Source: Microbaculum marinisediminis (lineage in GTDB: Bacteria; Pseudomonadota; Alphaproteobacteria; Rhizobiales; Tepidamorphaceae). Taken from it: a DNA stretch of 64,000 nucleotides. The stretch spans positions 124,001-188,000 of the forward strand of contig NZ_JALIDZ010000007.1 of the NCBI RefSeq assembly GCF_025397915.1. The letters are read 5' to 3'. A model generated the notes under the pieces. That model was not told where the DNA came from. It searched no databases and saw only the letters and a program-made list of their open reading frames with translations. Each line of letters begins with the position of its first letter. Within the stretch, counting starts at the first letter, position 1. Of this stretch, positions 54,718 through 62,690 are shown in pieces. A program made the translations under genes and the position numbers.

Positions 54718-57485
54718 TGCTCGACAAGGCGCAGACGGCAACGACAGCGATCCGCTTCAGCGTCAACGGCGACGCCGTGACCGTGTCCGCCGATCCGTTC
54801 GCGAGCCTGGCCAGCACGCTGCGCGACAGGCTGGGTCTGACGGGCACGAAGATCGGCTGCGACGCCGGCGATTGCGGTGCCTGCACCGTTCGTCTGGACG
54901 GCGAGCAGGTCTGCGCCTGCCTCGTCGCGACCGGGCAGGCCGAAGGCGCGGTTATCGAGACGGTCGAAGGCCCCGGACCGGACGGTCTCACCGACAAGCT
55001 GCGCAAGGCGTTCCTGGTGCACGGCGCCGCCCAGTGCGGGATCTGCACCCCGGGCATGCTGATGGCGGCGACCGATCATCTCGCCCGCAACCCCGGTACC
55101 GCGCGCGCCGAGGTCGAGGACGCGCTCGGCGGCGTGCTCTGCCGCTGCACCGGGTACCTGAAGATCGTCGATGCGATCATGGACGTCGCCGAAGGCCGGG
55201 TTCTCGAGACGCCGACGGCCGCGGGCGGAAACGCCGTCGGTGCCCGCATCGCCCGCGTCGATGGCTGGGCCAAGGTTGCCGGCACCGACCGGTTCGGCGC
55301 TGATGAAGCGCCAGCCGACGCCTTGTGGATGCGCGTCGTCCGCTCGCCGCACGCACGGGCGACCTTCACGATCGGCGATCTCGATGCGGTCGTCGCCGCG
55401 ACGCCGGGCCTCGAAGCGATCCTGACCCACAAGGATGTGCCCGGCGATAACCGCTTCGGCATCTTCCCGCACACCCGTGACCAGCCGGTCTTCGCCGAGG
55501 GCCGTGTCCGCTTCCGCGGCGAGGCGGTCCTGGCGCTGGTCGGCACCAGGGACGCCGTCGACTCCCTGAGCGACGCGGACCTGCCGATCGCGTGGTCGGT
55601 GGAAACGCCGATCGTCGGCGTCGAGCAGGCGCGCGCCGCCGGCGCCGCCGCGGTGCACGCCGACAGGCCCGACAACGAGCTCGCCGCCGGCAGGCTCAGG
55701 TGCGGCGATGTCGATGCGGCGCGACCGGCCGCGGCGGCCGTCGCCGAGGGCCGTTTCGAGACGGCCTTTGTCGAGCACGCCTATATCGAGCCGGAAGCCG
55801 GCTTCGCCGTCGCCGTCGGCGACCGCGTGGAAGTCACCGTCTGCACGCAGGCCCCCTACATGGACCTGGAGGAGACGGCCCGCGTCCTCGGCGTCGACGC
55901 CGCGAAGGTCCGCATCAGGCCGACCGCCTGCGGCGGCGGTTTCGGCGGCAAGCTCGATGTCTCGGTGCAGCCGCTGCTGGCGGTCGCCGCGCGGGTGACC
56001 GGCAGGCCGGTTCGCGTCGTCTATACCCGCACCGAGTCGATGGCCTCGACGCCGAAGCGCCATCCCTCCAGCCTTTGGGCGCGCGCCTCCGCCGACGGCG
56101 ACGGCCGCTTGCTGACCTACGAACTCGAAGGCGACTTCAACACCGGCGCCTACGCGTCCTGGGGCCCGACGGTCGCCGGCCGCGTGCCGGTCCACGGCAC
56201 CGGCCCCTACACGGTGCCCAACGTCCTGAACAACGCCCGCGCGATCTACACCAACGAGACGCCCTCCGGCGCCTTCCGCGGCTTCGGCATCCCGCAGGCG
56301 GCGATCGCCCACGAGACCCTGATCGACGATCTGGCCGAGACGCTTGGCATCGACCGCTGGCAGATCCGACGCATCAATGCCATCGGCAACGGCGACACGA
56401 CACCGTCCGGCCAGACGCTGCATGCGTCCGCCGGCCTGCCCGAATGCCTGGACGCCCTTAAGCCGGACTGGGACGCGGCGCTGACGCGCGTCGCCGAGTT
56501 CAACGCCGGCGGCGACGGTCGCAGGCGCCGCGGCGTCGGCATCGGCTGCATGTGGTATGGCTGCGGCAACACCTCCGTCGCGAACCCGTCGACGATGCGC
56601 ATCACGCTGGGTCGCGATGGGCGGCTGACCTTCTTCAACGGCGCCGTCGACATCGGCCAGGGCTCTTCGACGGTGCTGCTGCAGATGGCCGCCGACGGGC
56701 TCGGCCTTCCGACCGGCTGTTTCGACATGGTGGTCGGCGACACCGATCTCACCCACGACGCCGGCAAGACGTCGGCGTCCCGGCAGACCTACGTTTCCGG
56801 CAATGCCGCGCGCCTTGCCGGCGAGGATCTGCGCGCCAGGATCCTCAAGCTCGTCAATGCTGGCGACGACGCGGTGCTTAGCCTTCGTGGCGACAGGGTC
56901 ACCATTGCCGACGGACAGGCGTCGCACGTCATCGACCTCTCCGCCCTCGACGCCGATACCGAGGGCACCGTGCTCGAAGGCCTGGGGACCTGGGACCCGC
57001 CGGCGACCCCGCTCGACGAGAACGGGCAGGGTAGCCCGTACGGCACCTACGGTTTCGCCGCGCAGATGGCCGAGGTCGAGGTCGACCTACGCCTGGGAAC
57101 GGTGACGGTGATCGAAATCGTCGCCGCCCATGACGTCGGCCGCGCCATCAACCCGACGCTGACCGAGGGGCAGATCCACGGCGGCATCGCCCAGGGGCTC
57201 GGCCTAGCCCTGATGGAGGAATACATTCCCGGCCGCACCGAGAACCTGCACGACTACCTGATCCCGACGGTCGGCGACATTCCGCCGATCAAGACCTACC
57301 TGATCGAGGACGCCGAGCCGACCGGGCCCTACGGCGCGAAGGGCGTCGGCGAGCCCGCGCTGATCGCCACGCCGCCGGCGATCCTCGGCGCGATCCGCCA
57401 CGCCACGGGTGTCACGATCCGCCGGGTGCCGGTGCTGCCGCACCGCCTGTGGCAAGCGCTGCGCGAGAAGGAGGGCGCCGCGTGA
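54714..57485 (+). CDS. Molybdenum hydroxylase with fused 2Fe-2S and Mo-cofactor domains
   Basis: A 923-residue fusion. Residues about 10-165 carry two 2Fe-2S clusters (GCDAGDCGACTVRLDG with QVCACL, then CGICTPGML and CRCTGYLKI). Residues about 180-923 form the molybdopterin domain (GFGGKLDVSVQPLLA, GAFRGFGIPQA, DIGQGSSTVLLQMAADGLGLP, and GAKGVGEPALIATPPAIL with the catalytic Glu). In most relatives these parts are separate proteins. Such enzymes hydroxylate carbons next to ring nitrogens in nicotinate, purines or quinolines with water as oxygen source. Together with the FAD subunit, and next to a 6-hydroxynicotinate-reductase-like gene, nicotinate-type hydroxylation is the best guess. Start ATG 54714 overlaps the preceding stop. 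Confidence 0.92.
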   Translation: MMLDKAQTATTAIRFSVNGDAVTVSADPFASLASTLRDRLGLTGTKIGCDAGDCGACTVRLDGEQVCACLVATGQAEGAVIETVEGPGPDGLTDKLRKAFLVHGAAQCGICTPGMLMAATDHLARNPGTARAEVEDALGGVLCRCTGYLKIVDAIMDVAEGRVLETPTAAGGNAVGARIARVDGWAKVAGTDRFGADEAPADALWMRVVRSPHARATFTIGDLDAVVAATPGLEAILTHKDVPGDNRFGIFPHTRDQPVFAEGRVRFRGEAVLALVGTRDAVDSLSDADLPIAWSVETPIVGVEQARAAGAAAVHADRPDNELAAGRLRCGDVDAARPAAAAVAEGRFETAFVEHAYIEPEAGFAVAVGDRVEVTVCTQAPYMDLEETARVLGVDAAKVRIRPTACGGGFGGKLDVSVQPLLAVAARVTGRPVRVVYTRTESMASTPKRHPSSLWARASADGDGRLLTYELEGDFNTGAYASWGPTVAGRVPVHGTGPYTVPNVLNNARAIYTNETPSGAFRGFGIPQAAIAHETLIDDLAETLGIDRWQIRRINAIGNGDTTPSGQTLHASAGLPECLDALKPDWDAALTRVAEFNAGGDGRRRRGVGIGCMWYGCGNTSVANPSTMRITLGRDGRLTFFNGAVDIGQGSSTVLLQMAADGLGLPTGCFDMVVGDTDLTHDAGKTSASRQTYVSGNAARLAGEDLRARILKLVNAGDDAVLSLRGDRVTIADGQASHVIDLSALDADTEGTVLEGLGTWDPPATPLDENGQGSPYGTYGFAAQMAEVEVDLRLGTVTVIEIVAAHDVGRAINPTLTEGQIHGGIAQGLGLALMEEYIPGRTENLHDYLIPTVGDIPPIKTYLIEDAEPTGPYGAKGVGEPALIATPPAILGAIRHATGVTIRRVPVLPHRLWQALREKEGAA

Positions 57486-59074
57486 CGACGATCGACAAAA
57501 GCCCCGCGACCGACCGGTTGTCCGCCGAGGCCCGCTCGAAGCAGTTCGGTGCCGCGGAGGAGGGCGGCGTCATCCGCTGCGACGCCTGCCCGGTGCTGTG
57601 CCGCATCAAGCCGGGGCGCGCCGGCGCCTGCGACCGCTACGCCAACGAAGACGGCCACCTCGTCCGCGTCGATCCGGTGCTGCTGCTGGAGAAGGCCGTC
57701 GAGGCGGGCGGCAATCTCGTGCCCTTCGCCGACGCCGGTTGGGACGGCAAGCTGCTCGACCCCGAGCGCACCTTCGTCACCGGTGTCGGCTCCGGCACCA
57801 CCTATCCCGACTACAAGCCGGCGCCCTTCATCGTCGCCGCGGAGCATGACGGCGTCGACACGGTCACCGTCGTCACCGAGGGCATCTTCAGCTACTGCGG
57901 CGTCAAGGTGAAGATCGACACCGACCGCCACCTCGGCCCGGAGACGGCCCCGGTGCGCGCGAACGGCGAGCAGATCGGCCACGTGACGACGGCCGAATAC
58001 GGCTCGCAGATGCTGTCCATCGGCGGCGTCCGCCATCTCACTGGCGGGTCCAAGAAGGAAGGCAACGTCACCTGCCGCGCGCTGATGGATCTGTGCGCCG
58101 GCGATCCGGTGACGCTGTCGATCGACGGCGGCCACGAGGTCGTAGTCCAGGCCGGGCATGCTCCGATCGTTGATGGTCATCCGGAAGAGCGCATGCGCGT
58201 CGGCTGCGGCTCCGCCGCCGTCGGCATCTTCGCCAGGCAATGGCTCGGCCATGTCGACGAGGTGATCGTCGTCGACGACCACATCACCGGCGTCCTCACC
58301 GAACATCAGGCCGGCAAGGTGCTGCAGATGCCCGCCTCCGGTATCCGTGTGCGTGGCCGCCGCTCGACGCCCGGCCGTTATTTCCAGGTCGCCCAGCCCG
58401 GACTCGGCTGGGGCGGCACCGACATCACCGAGCCGCTCGAGATCATAGCGAAGATCGATCCGGCAACGGCCTGGCCCGGTCTGCGCCTGCTGATGACCTC
58501 GACCACCGGCGAGGACGCGCTCTACTGCGTGCTCGACGAAAACCTCGTTCCGGTGCCCGCCGAGATGCCGTCCGCGGTGCGCGCCGTCGTCGACCGGATC
58601 GGCGAGAACTGCGAGCCGTCGCTGTGCTCCGTCGTGTTCATGGCCGGTGCCGGTGGATCGCTGCGCGCCGGCGTGACCGAGAACCCGGTGCTGCTGACCC
58701 GCTCGGTGGCCGCCGGCGAGACGCGCGTCACCATGGGCGGCGCGCCGGTCTATCTGTGGCCCGGCGGCGGCATCACTGTCATGGCCGACGTGACGCACAT
58801 GCCGAAGGGCTCGTTCGGCTACGTGCCGACGCCGGCGATCGTCGCGCCGATCGAGTTCACGCTGCCCGCCGCGCTCTACGAGATCCTCGGCGGCCACGCG
58901 TCCGATGCCGTCTCCATCGACGACATCCTGCGCGCCGTCGCGCCGGAGGCGCGTGTCGAGGCCTGGCACGGCGGCAACCCGTGGCCGTTCCAGCAAGGCG
59001 CCGGAACGAAGTCGGGGGGCACAAAAACGGGTGGTAAAAAAACCGGGGGAACCGGGACCGGAGGAGCCGGGTGA
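57482..59074 (+). CDS. 6-hydroxynicotinate reductase-like iron-sulfur protein
   Basis: A 530-residue protein resembling the 6-hydroxynicotinate reductase family first known from the nicotinate fermenter Eubacterium barkeri, which reduces the pyridine ring with ferredoxin. A cysteine cluster near the N-terminus (RCDACPVLCRIKPGRAGACDRYAN) can hold an iron-sulfur centre. Other strong blocks are EGIFSYCGVKVKIDTDRHLG, VRVGCGSAAVG and HITGVLTEHQAGKVLQ. GTG 57482 overlaps the Mo-subunit stop and has AAGGAGG seven bases upstream. The last 30 residues are a Gly/Thr/Lys repeat (KTGG units) absent from ordinary enzymes. Family recall is by pattern, so the exact substrate stays open. Confidence 0.75.
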   Translation: MTTIDKSPATDRLSAEARSKQFGAAEEGGVIRCDACPVLCRIKPGRAGACDRYANEDGHLVRVDPVLLLEKAVEAGGNLVPFADAGWDGKLLDPERTFVTGVGSGTTYPDYKPAPFIVAAEHDGVDTVTVVTEGIFSYCGVKVKIDTDRHLGPETAPVRANGEQIGHVTTAEYGSQMLSIGGVRHLTGGSKKEGNVTCRALMDLCAGDPVTLSIDGGHEVVVQAGHAPIVDGHPEERMRVGCGSAAVGIFARQWLGHVDEVIVVDDHITGVLTEHQAGKVLQMPASGIRVRGRRSTPGRYFQVAQPGLGWGGTDITEPLEIIAKIDPATAWPGLRLLMTSTTGEDALYCVLDENLVPVPAEMPSAVRAVVDRIGENCEPSLCSVVFMAGAGGSLRAGVTENPVLLTRSVAAGETRVTMGGAPVYLWPGGGITVMADVTHMPKGSFGYVPTPAIVAPIEFTLPAALYEILGGHASDAVSIDDILRAVAPEARVEAWHGGNPWPFQQGAGTKSGGTKTGGKKTGGTGTGGAG

Positions 59075-59538
59075 TGGCCGCCGCCAACGAGACCGCCGCA
59101 CAGCGTAGCCGTCACGACCCGGCAGGCTACAGGCTCGAGCCGCAGATCGGCTACGTACTGCGCCGCGCGCACCAGCGCGCCACCCAGATCTTCAATTCCG
59201 TCATGGGCGAGTTCAAGGTGACGCCGACCCAGTTCGCCGCGCTCGCCAAGCTCGACGATGTCGGCCGCGTTTCCCAGAACGAGCTCGGCCGGCTGACGGC
59301 GATGGACCCGGCGACGATCTGGGGCGTCGTCAGTCGCCTGCTCAAGCAGGGCTATGTCGTCCAGTCGACGGACCCGAACGATGCCCGCCTCGTCATGTTG
59401 GAACTGACCGAAACCGGCCGCGAGGCGATCGATCGGATGAAGGCGGTGGCCGCCGAGGTCTCGCGCGAGACGCTGGCCCCCCTCACCGAGGAGGAATCCA
59501 GGAAGCTCCTCGACCTGTTGAGCCGGATAGGGAGCTGA
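59074..59538 (+). CDS. MarR family transcriptional regulator
   Basis: A 154-residue regulator with a full MarR winged helix: GYVLRRAHQRATQIFNSVMGEFKVTPTQFAALAKLDDVG, then SQNELGRLTAMDPATIWGVVSRLLKQGYVVQSTDPNDARLVMLELT. It lies inside the catabolic operon, its ATG sharing a base with the preceding stop and the next gene starting two bases later, so it is co-expressed with the enzymes. MarR proteins often respond to aromatic acids. Candidate operators are the GTATWCGAAYG repeats at 49.06-49.10 kb and 61.09 kb. Confidence 0.93.
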   Translation: MAAANETAAQRSRHDPAGYRLEPQIGYVLRRAHQRATQIFNSVMGEFKVTPTQFAALAKLDDVGRVSQNELGRLTAMDPATIWGVVSRLLKQGYVVQSTDPNDARLVMLELTETGREAIDRMKAVAAEVSRETLAPLTEEESRKLLDLLSRIGS

Positions 59539-59540
59539 CC

Positions 59541-60428
59541 ATGCTGGCCGACACCGCTCGAATCCAAAATCTGGCGGGCGGTCGGTTGCATCTTTCGCAC
59601 GGGCCGATCGATGTGGTCCTGCGGGCCTGGGGCGCGCCGGACGACATCGGCGCGGCCTATCGCGCGGTGGCGGCGCGCTTTCCCGAGATCCTTCCCGAAC
59701 TCTGCGGCGAGTTGCCGGTTCTGCGCGCGCCGCTCGGTGACGGGCCGACGCCTGCGAGTCCGGTCGGCCGGCGCATGCAGGTGGCATGTGCGCCGTACGC
59801 AGGGACCTTCGTCACGCCGATGGCCGCCGTCGCCGGCTCCGTCGCCGACGAGCTGCTGGCGACGATGCTGGGTGCGGCGCCGCTGACCCGCGCCTTCGTC
59901 AATGACGGCGGTGACATCGCCGTTCATTGCGCGCCCGGCACCGATGGCGCCACGACGCTCGACGTCGGCGTCGCCGGCGACTTCGGGCGCGGCATCCTGC
60001 CGGGCGTGAACGGCGTCGTGCGGATCGGCGCCGGCGATGGCGTCGGCGGTATCGCCACCTCCGGCGCCCACGGCCGTTCGCGTTCGCTGGGCATCGCCGA
60101 TTCCGTCACTGTGCTCGCCCGGGACGCGGCCGGCGCCGATGTCGCCGCGACGCTGATCGCCAATGCCGTCGATCTGGATCATCCGGCGGTTCAACGCCTG
60201 CCGGCCTGCGAACTCGATCCCGACAGCGATCTCGGCGACCGGCTGGTCACGGTCGCGGTCGGCGATCTACCGCGCGCGGCGATCCGTGCCGCGCTCGAAA
60301 GCGGACTTGCCCGTGCGCGCGACTATCGGACCCGAGGCCTGATCGTCGACGCGGCGCTGATGCTGCGCGGCGAGGCAATCGCGTTGAACGAGGGCCATCT
60401 AAGAGCAATTCAGGGGAGAGCCGCATGA
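59541..60428 (+). CDS. UPF0280 family protein
   Basis: A 295-residue protein of a conserved family without assigned activity, distantly related in fold to the flavin transferase ApbE. Family blocks are PVGRRMQVACAPYAGTFVTPMAAVAGSVADELL, RAFVNDGGDIAVHC, and GIATSGAHGRSRSLGIADSVTVLA. ATG 59541 follows GGGAG at good spacing. It is packed between the MarR and amino-acid-synthesis-family genes, overlapping the latter by four bases. Constant company with a ring reductase and hydantoinase suggests a role in that pathway, perhaps flavin handling. That role is inference. Confidence 0.85.
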   Translation: MLADTARIQNLAGGRLHLSHGPIDVVLRAWGAPDDIGAAYRAVAARFPEILPELCGELPVLRAPLGDGPTPASPVGRRMQVACAPYAGTFVTPMAAVAGSVADELLATMLGAAPLTRAFVNDGGDIAVHCAPGTDGATTLDVGVAGDFGRGILPGVNGVVRIGAGDGVGGIATSGAHGRSRSLGIADSVTVLARDAAGADVAATLIANAVDLDHPAVQRLPACELDPDSDLGDRLVTVAVGDLPRAAIRAALESGLARARDYRTRGLIVDAALMLRGEAIALNEGHLRAIQGRAA

Positions 60429-61006
60429 GCGTCGACGTCCGCAAGATCGTCACCGGGGTCGAGGACATCTGGCACGACGGAGGCCCGCCGCTCGCCGATC
60501 CGCTGCGCAGGGGATGGATTGCCTGCGTCATCGCCAACCCCTTTGCCGGCCGATACGAACCCGACATCGAACGCTTTATGGATGACCTGAAGCCGATGGG
60601 CCTCGAGTGTTCCAGGCGATTGGTCGCCGCGATCGGTGGCGACGTCGGCAGGGTCGAGGCCTATGGCAAGGGGGCGCTCGTCGGTGTCGACGGCGAGATC
60701 GAGCACGGGGCGCTGTGGCACGTGCCCGGCGGCTACGCGATGCGCGAACTGCTCGGCCAGGCTCTCGCGATCGTCCCGTCCACCGCGAAGCTCGGCGCCA
60801 TGGGCGCGGGGATCGACATCCCGATCCACCACAAGGACGCCTGCTACGTACGCAGCCATTTCGACGCCATCACCGTGACGGTCGCCGACGCCCCGCGTCC
60901 CGACGAGATGATGTTCGTGCTGGTCATGGCGACCGGCGGTCGCCCGCATGCCCGCGTCGGCGGCCTCCAGGCATCGGAAATTTCGAAATGGGACGGTCAG
61001 CGCTGA
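60425..61006 (+). CDS. Amino acid synthesis (AA_synth) family protein
   Basis: A 193-residue protein of a family named for weak links to amino acid metabolism and still uncharacterised. Conserved stretches are GWIACVIANPFAGRYEPDI, AYGKGALVGVDGEIEHGALWHVPGGYAMRELLG, GAGIDIPIHHKDACYVRSHFD and VLVMATGGRPHARVGG. It overlaps the UPF0280 stop (ATGA). The fold and repeated His/Asp pairs (IPIHHKDACYVR) hint at metal or cyclic-amide chemistry, but nothing firmer can be read. The next gene starts 163 bases later, behind a promoter-like region. Confidence 0.85.
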   Translation: MSVDVRKIVTGVEDIWHDGGPPLADPLRRGWIACVIANPFAGRYEPDIERFMDDLKPMGLECSRRLVAAIGGDVGRVEAYGKGALVGVDGEIEHGALWHVPGGYAMRELLGQALAIVPSTAKLGAMGAGIDIPIHHKDACYVRSHFDAITVTVADAPRPDEMMFVLVMATGGRPHARVGGLQASEISKWDGQR

Positions 61007-61068
61007 GGAGGAGCGATGCGCCGGCCGGACCGGACCACGAGAGAGGCAGGGAGAGAGCGGCTTCCGAA

Positions 61069-61097
61069 AAAAGTGATAATCTGCTCGTATTCGAATG
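61069..61097. promoter_or_regulatory. Promoter/operator region upstream of the ABC binding protein
   Basis: AAAAGTGATAAT (61069-61080) is identical to a 12-mer in the nicX-like/flavin reductase promoter at 39548-39559. GTATTCGAATG (61087-61097) contains the palindrome ATTCGAAT and resembles the two 11-mers before the ferredoxin reductase gene. The AT-rich patch stands out in a GC-rich gap and probably drives transporter expression. Confidence 0.5.
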
Positions 61098-61169
61098 GTT
61101 CCGCACGGGACCGATCCGATCCGGACAGGAAAGAGCCGGTGGATCGGCCAAAACAGAGGGAATGGCACC

Positions 61170-62486
61170 ATGAGTGATTCGAAGAAGAATACGACCCCCC
61201 CGTCCAGCGGCATCACCCGTCGCTCGGCCCTCAAGGGCTTCGCGGCGACCGGCGCCGCGGCCGCCGCCGCGCAGGTCGCGCCGGGCGCCGTGCGGTACGT
61301 CCAGGCGCAGACCTCCGAACCCCTGAAGCTCGGATTCCAGGTCCACCGCACCGGCATCGGCGCCGCCTACGGGCGCTGGTACGAGCGCGTCGTCAACGCC
61401 TGCGTCGCCGAGATCAACGCCAATGGCGGCATCGCCGGCCGGCAGATCGAGATCGTCGCAGAGGATGACGGCACCGATCCCAAGCGCGGCGCCGAGATGG
61501 TCGAGAAGTTCGCGACCCAGCACGGCGTCGATATCGCCTTCGGCACCCTGTTCTCGCACGTCGTCATGGGCTCGGCCCCGCGCGCCGGCGAGCTGAAGCT
61601 TCCCTATTACGTCGTCTCCGAGGGCTACCACGTCGCCTCGGGCGCCCTGAACCGCTACACCTTCCAGCCCGGTATCACCGACGTGCGCTCGCAGGTGATG
61701 TCGATGGCCCCGTGGGTCGCCGGCAACCTCGGCAAGAAGGTGACGATGATCTACCCGGACTACGCGTTCGGCCACGATCACCGCGACTATTTCTCCGAGG
61801 CGATGAAGAAGCAGGGCGGCGAGATCGTCGAGCTTATCCCGATCCCGCCGACGGAGACGTCCTACACCAAGTACTTCCCGAAGATCCCGTCCTCCACCGA
61901 GGTGCTCTATCACGTCATGGTCGGTCCGGGCGTGCTCACCTTCGTCAAGGAGCTCGGCGAACACTTCGGCTCGAACCGTCCGGAGCTCTTCGGCTTCATC
62001 GACTCGCTCGAGGCCGTGCCGCTGGCGAGCCCGGGTCTCGAATTCCTGGAAGGCACCTACTTCTGGGAAGGCTACCCGCGCTATGCACAGCCCGACCAGA
62101 CGCCGTACGACAAGCACTATCGCCAGGCGGTCGGCGTCAACGACGATGGTGCGTCGGTCAACGATCCCAAGGACATCTCGACCTACTCGCACATGTTCGG
62201 CTGCTGGGAGACGCTCTACACCATCAAGCAGGCGGTTGAGGCATCGGGCTACAAGGGGCCGAAGGACAAGGCCGCGCTGGTCGAGGCGACCGAGGCGATC
62301 ACCGATATCCCGTGGAGCAATCAGCACCCGCAGGGCGACAAGGTGTTCAACGGCAAGATGCACCAGGTATTCGGGCACCAGAACATCTCGCAGGTGGCCA
62401 ACGCCAGGCTCGACGTCGTGCACCGCACCTCGATCGAGGACGGCATGTACGAGAACGACACCGACTACACCAAGATGCCGTTGTAG
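61170..62486 (+). CDS. Branched-chain/urea-type ABC transporter substrate-binding protein, Tat-exported
   Basis: A 438-residue type I periplasmic receptor. The leader has a twin-arginine motif (SGITRRSALKGFAATG) before an Ala-rich core and an AQT cleavage region, so export is probably by Tat, unusual for this class. The mature part shows LKLGFQVHRTGIGAAYGRWYERVVNACVAEINANGGIAGRQIEIVAEDDGTDPKRGAEMVEKF, the LivK/AmiC pattern. ATG 61170 has GAGGGAA upstream; in-frame extension to 61095 lacks a signal sequence. Such receptors bind branched amino acids, amides, urea or aromatic acids. The downstream LivH/LivM-type permeases complete the importer. Confidence 0.9.
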   Translation: MSDSKKNTTPPSSGITRRSALKGFAATGAAAAAAQVAPGAVRYVQAQTSEPLKLGFQVHRTGIGAAYGRWYERVVNACVAEINANGGIAGRQIEIVAEDDGTDPKRGAEMVEKFATQHGVDIAFGTLFSHVVMGSAPRAGELKLPYYVVSEGYHVASGALNRYTFQPGITDVRSQVMSMAPWVAGNLGKKVTMIYPDYAFGHDHRDYFSEAMKKQGGEIVELIPIPPTETSYTKYFPKIPSSTEVLYHVMVGPGVLTFVKELGEHFGSNRPELFGFIDSLEAVPLASPGLEFLEGTYFWEGYPRYAQPDQTPYDKHYRQAVGVNDDGASVNDPKDISTYSHMFGCWETLYTIKQAVEASGYKGPKDKAALVEATEAITDIPWSNQHPQGDKVFNGKMHQVFGHQNISQVANARLDVVHRTSIEDGMYENDTDYTKMPL

Positions 62487-62541
62487 GACGGGATCCTCTT
62501 TGCACCGGAGGGGCCGGAATTTCCGGCCTCTCCGTCTCCCA

Positions 62542-62654
62542 CTCATTCCCGCGAAGGCGGGAATCCGGAAGCGGCAAGCGCGGAGCAAGTGGCCCTAGAG
62601 TCCCGCCTTCGCGGGAATGAGCGGAGAGACGTCAGTCGTCCGTCGCGATACGGC
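62542..62654. repeat. Dispersed REP-like element, copy 2 with 21-bp inverted arms
   Basis: Exact 21-bp inverted repeats at 62542-62562 and 62601-62621 are separated by 38 bases. Each arm is itself a hairpin (ATTCCCGC...GCGGGAAT). The interval holds GCGCGGAGCAAG, and CCGTCGCGATACGGC follows. These parts also occur in copy 1 at 42946-43010. The element separates the binding-protein gene from the permeases, as in copy 1. Confidence 0.8.
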
Positions 62655-62690
62655 CATGATCGCGCGTTTCCAGTCTGAAAGAGACCGCCC

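Noticed and set aside
54408-56927. An 839-codon reverse frame opposite the molybdenum hydroxylase
   Set aside because: The forward strand carries clear 2Fe-2S and Mo motifs; the reverse translation shows only Arg/Gly/Ala-rich shadow sequence.
62542-62654. CRISPR array or tRNA gene at the repeat-rich spot near 62.6 kb
   Set aside because: Only one inverted pair is present with no regular direct repeats and spacers, and no cloverleaf could be formed; it matches a REP-like element.
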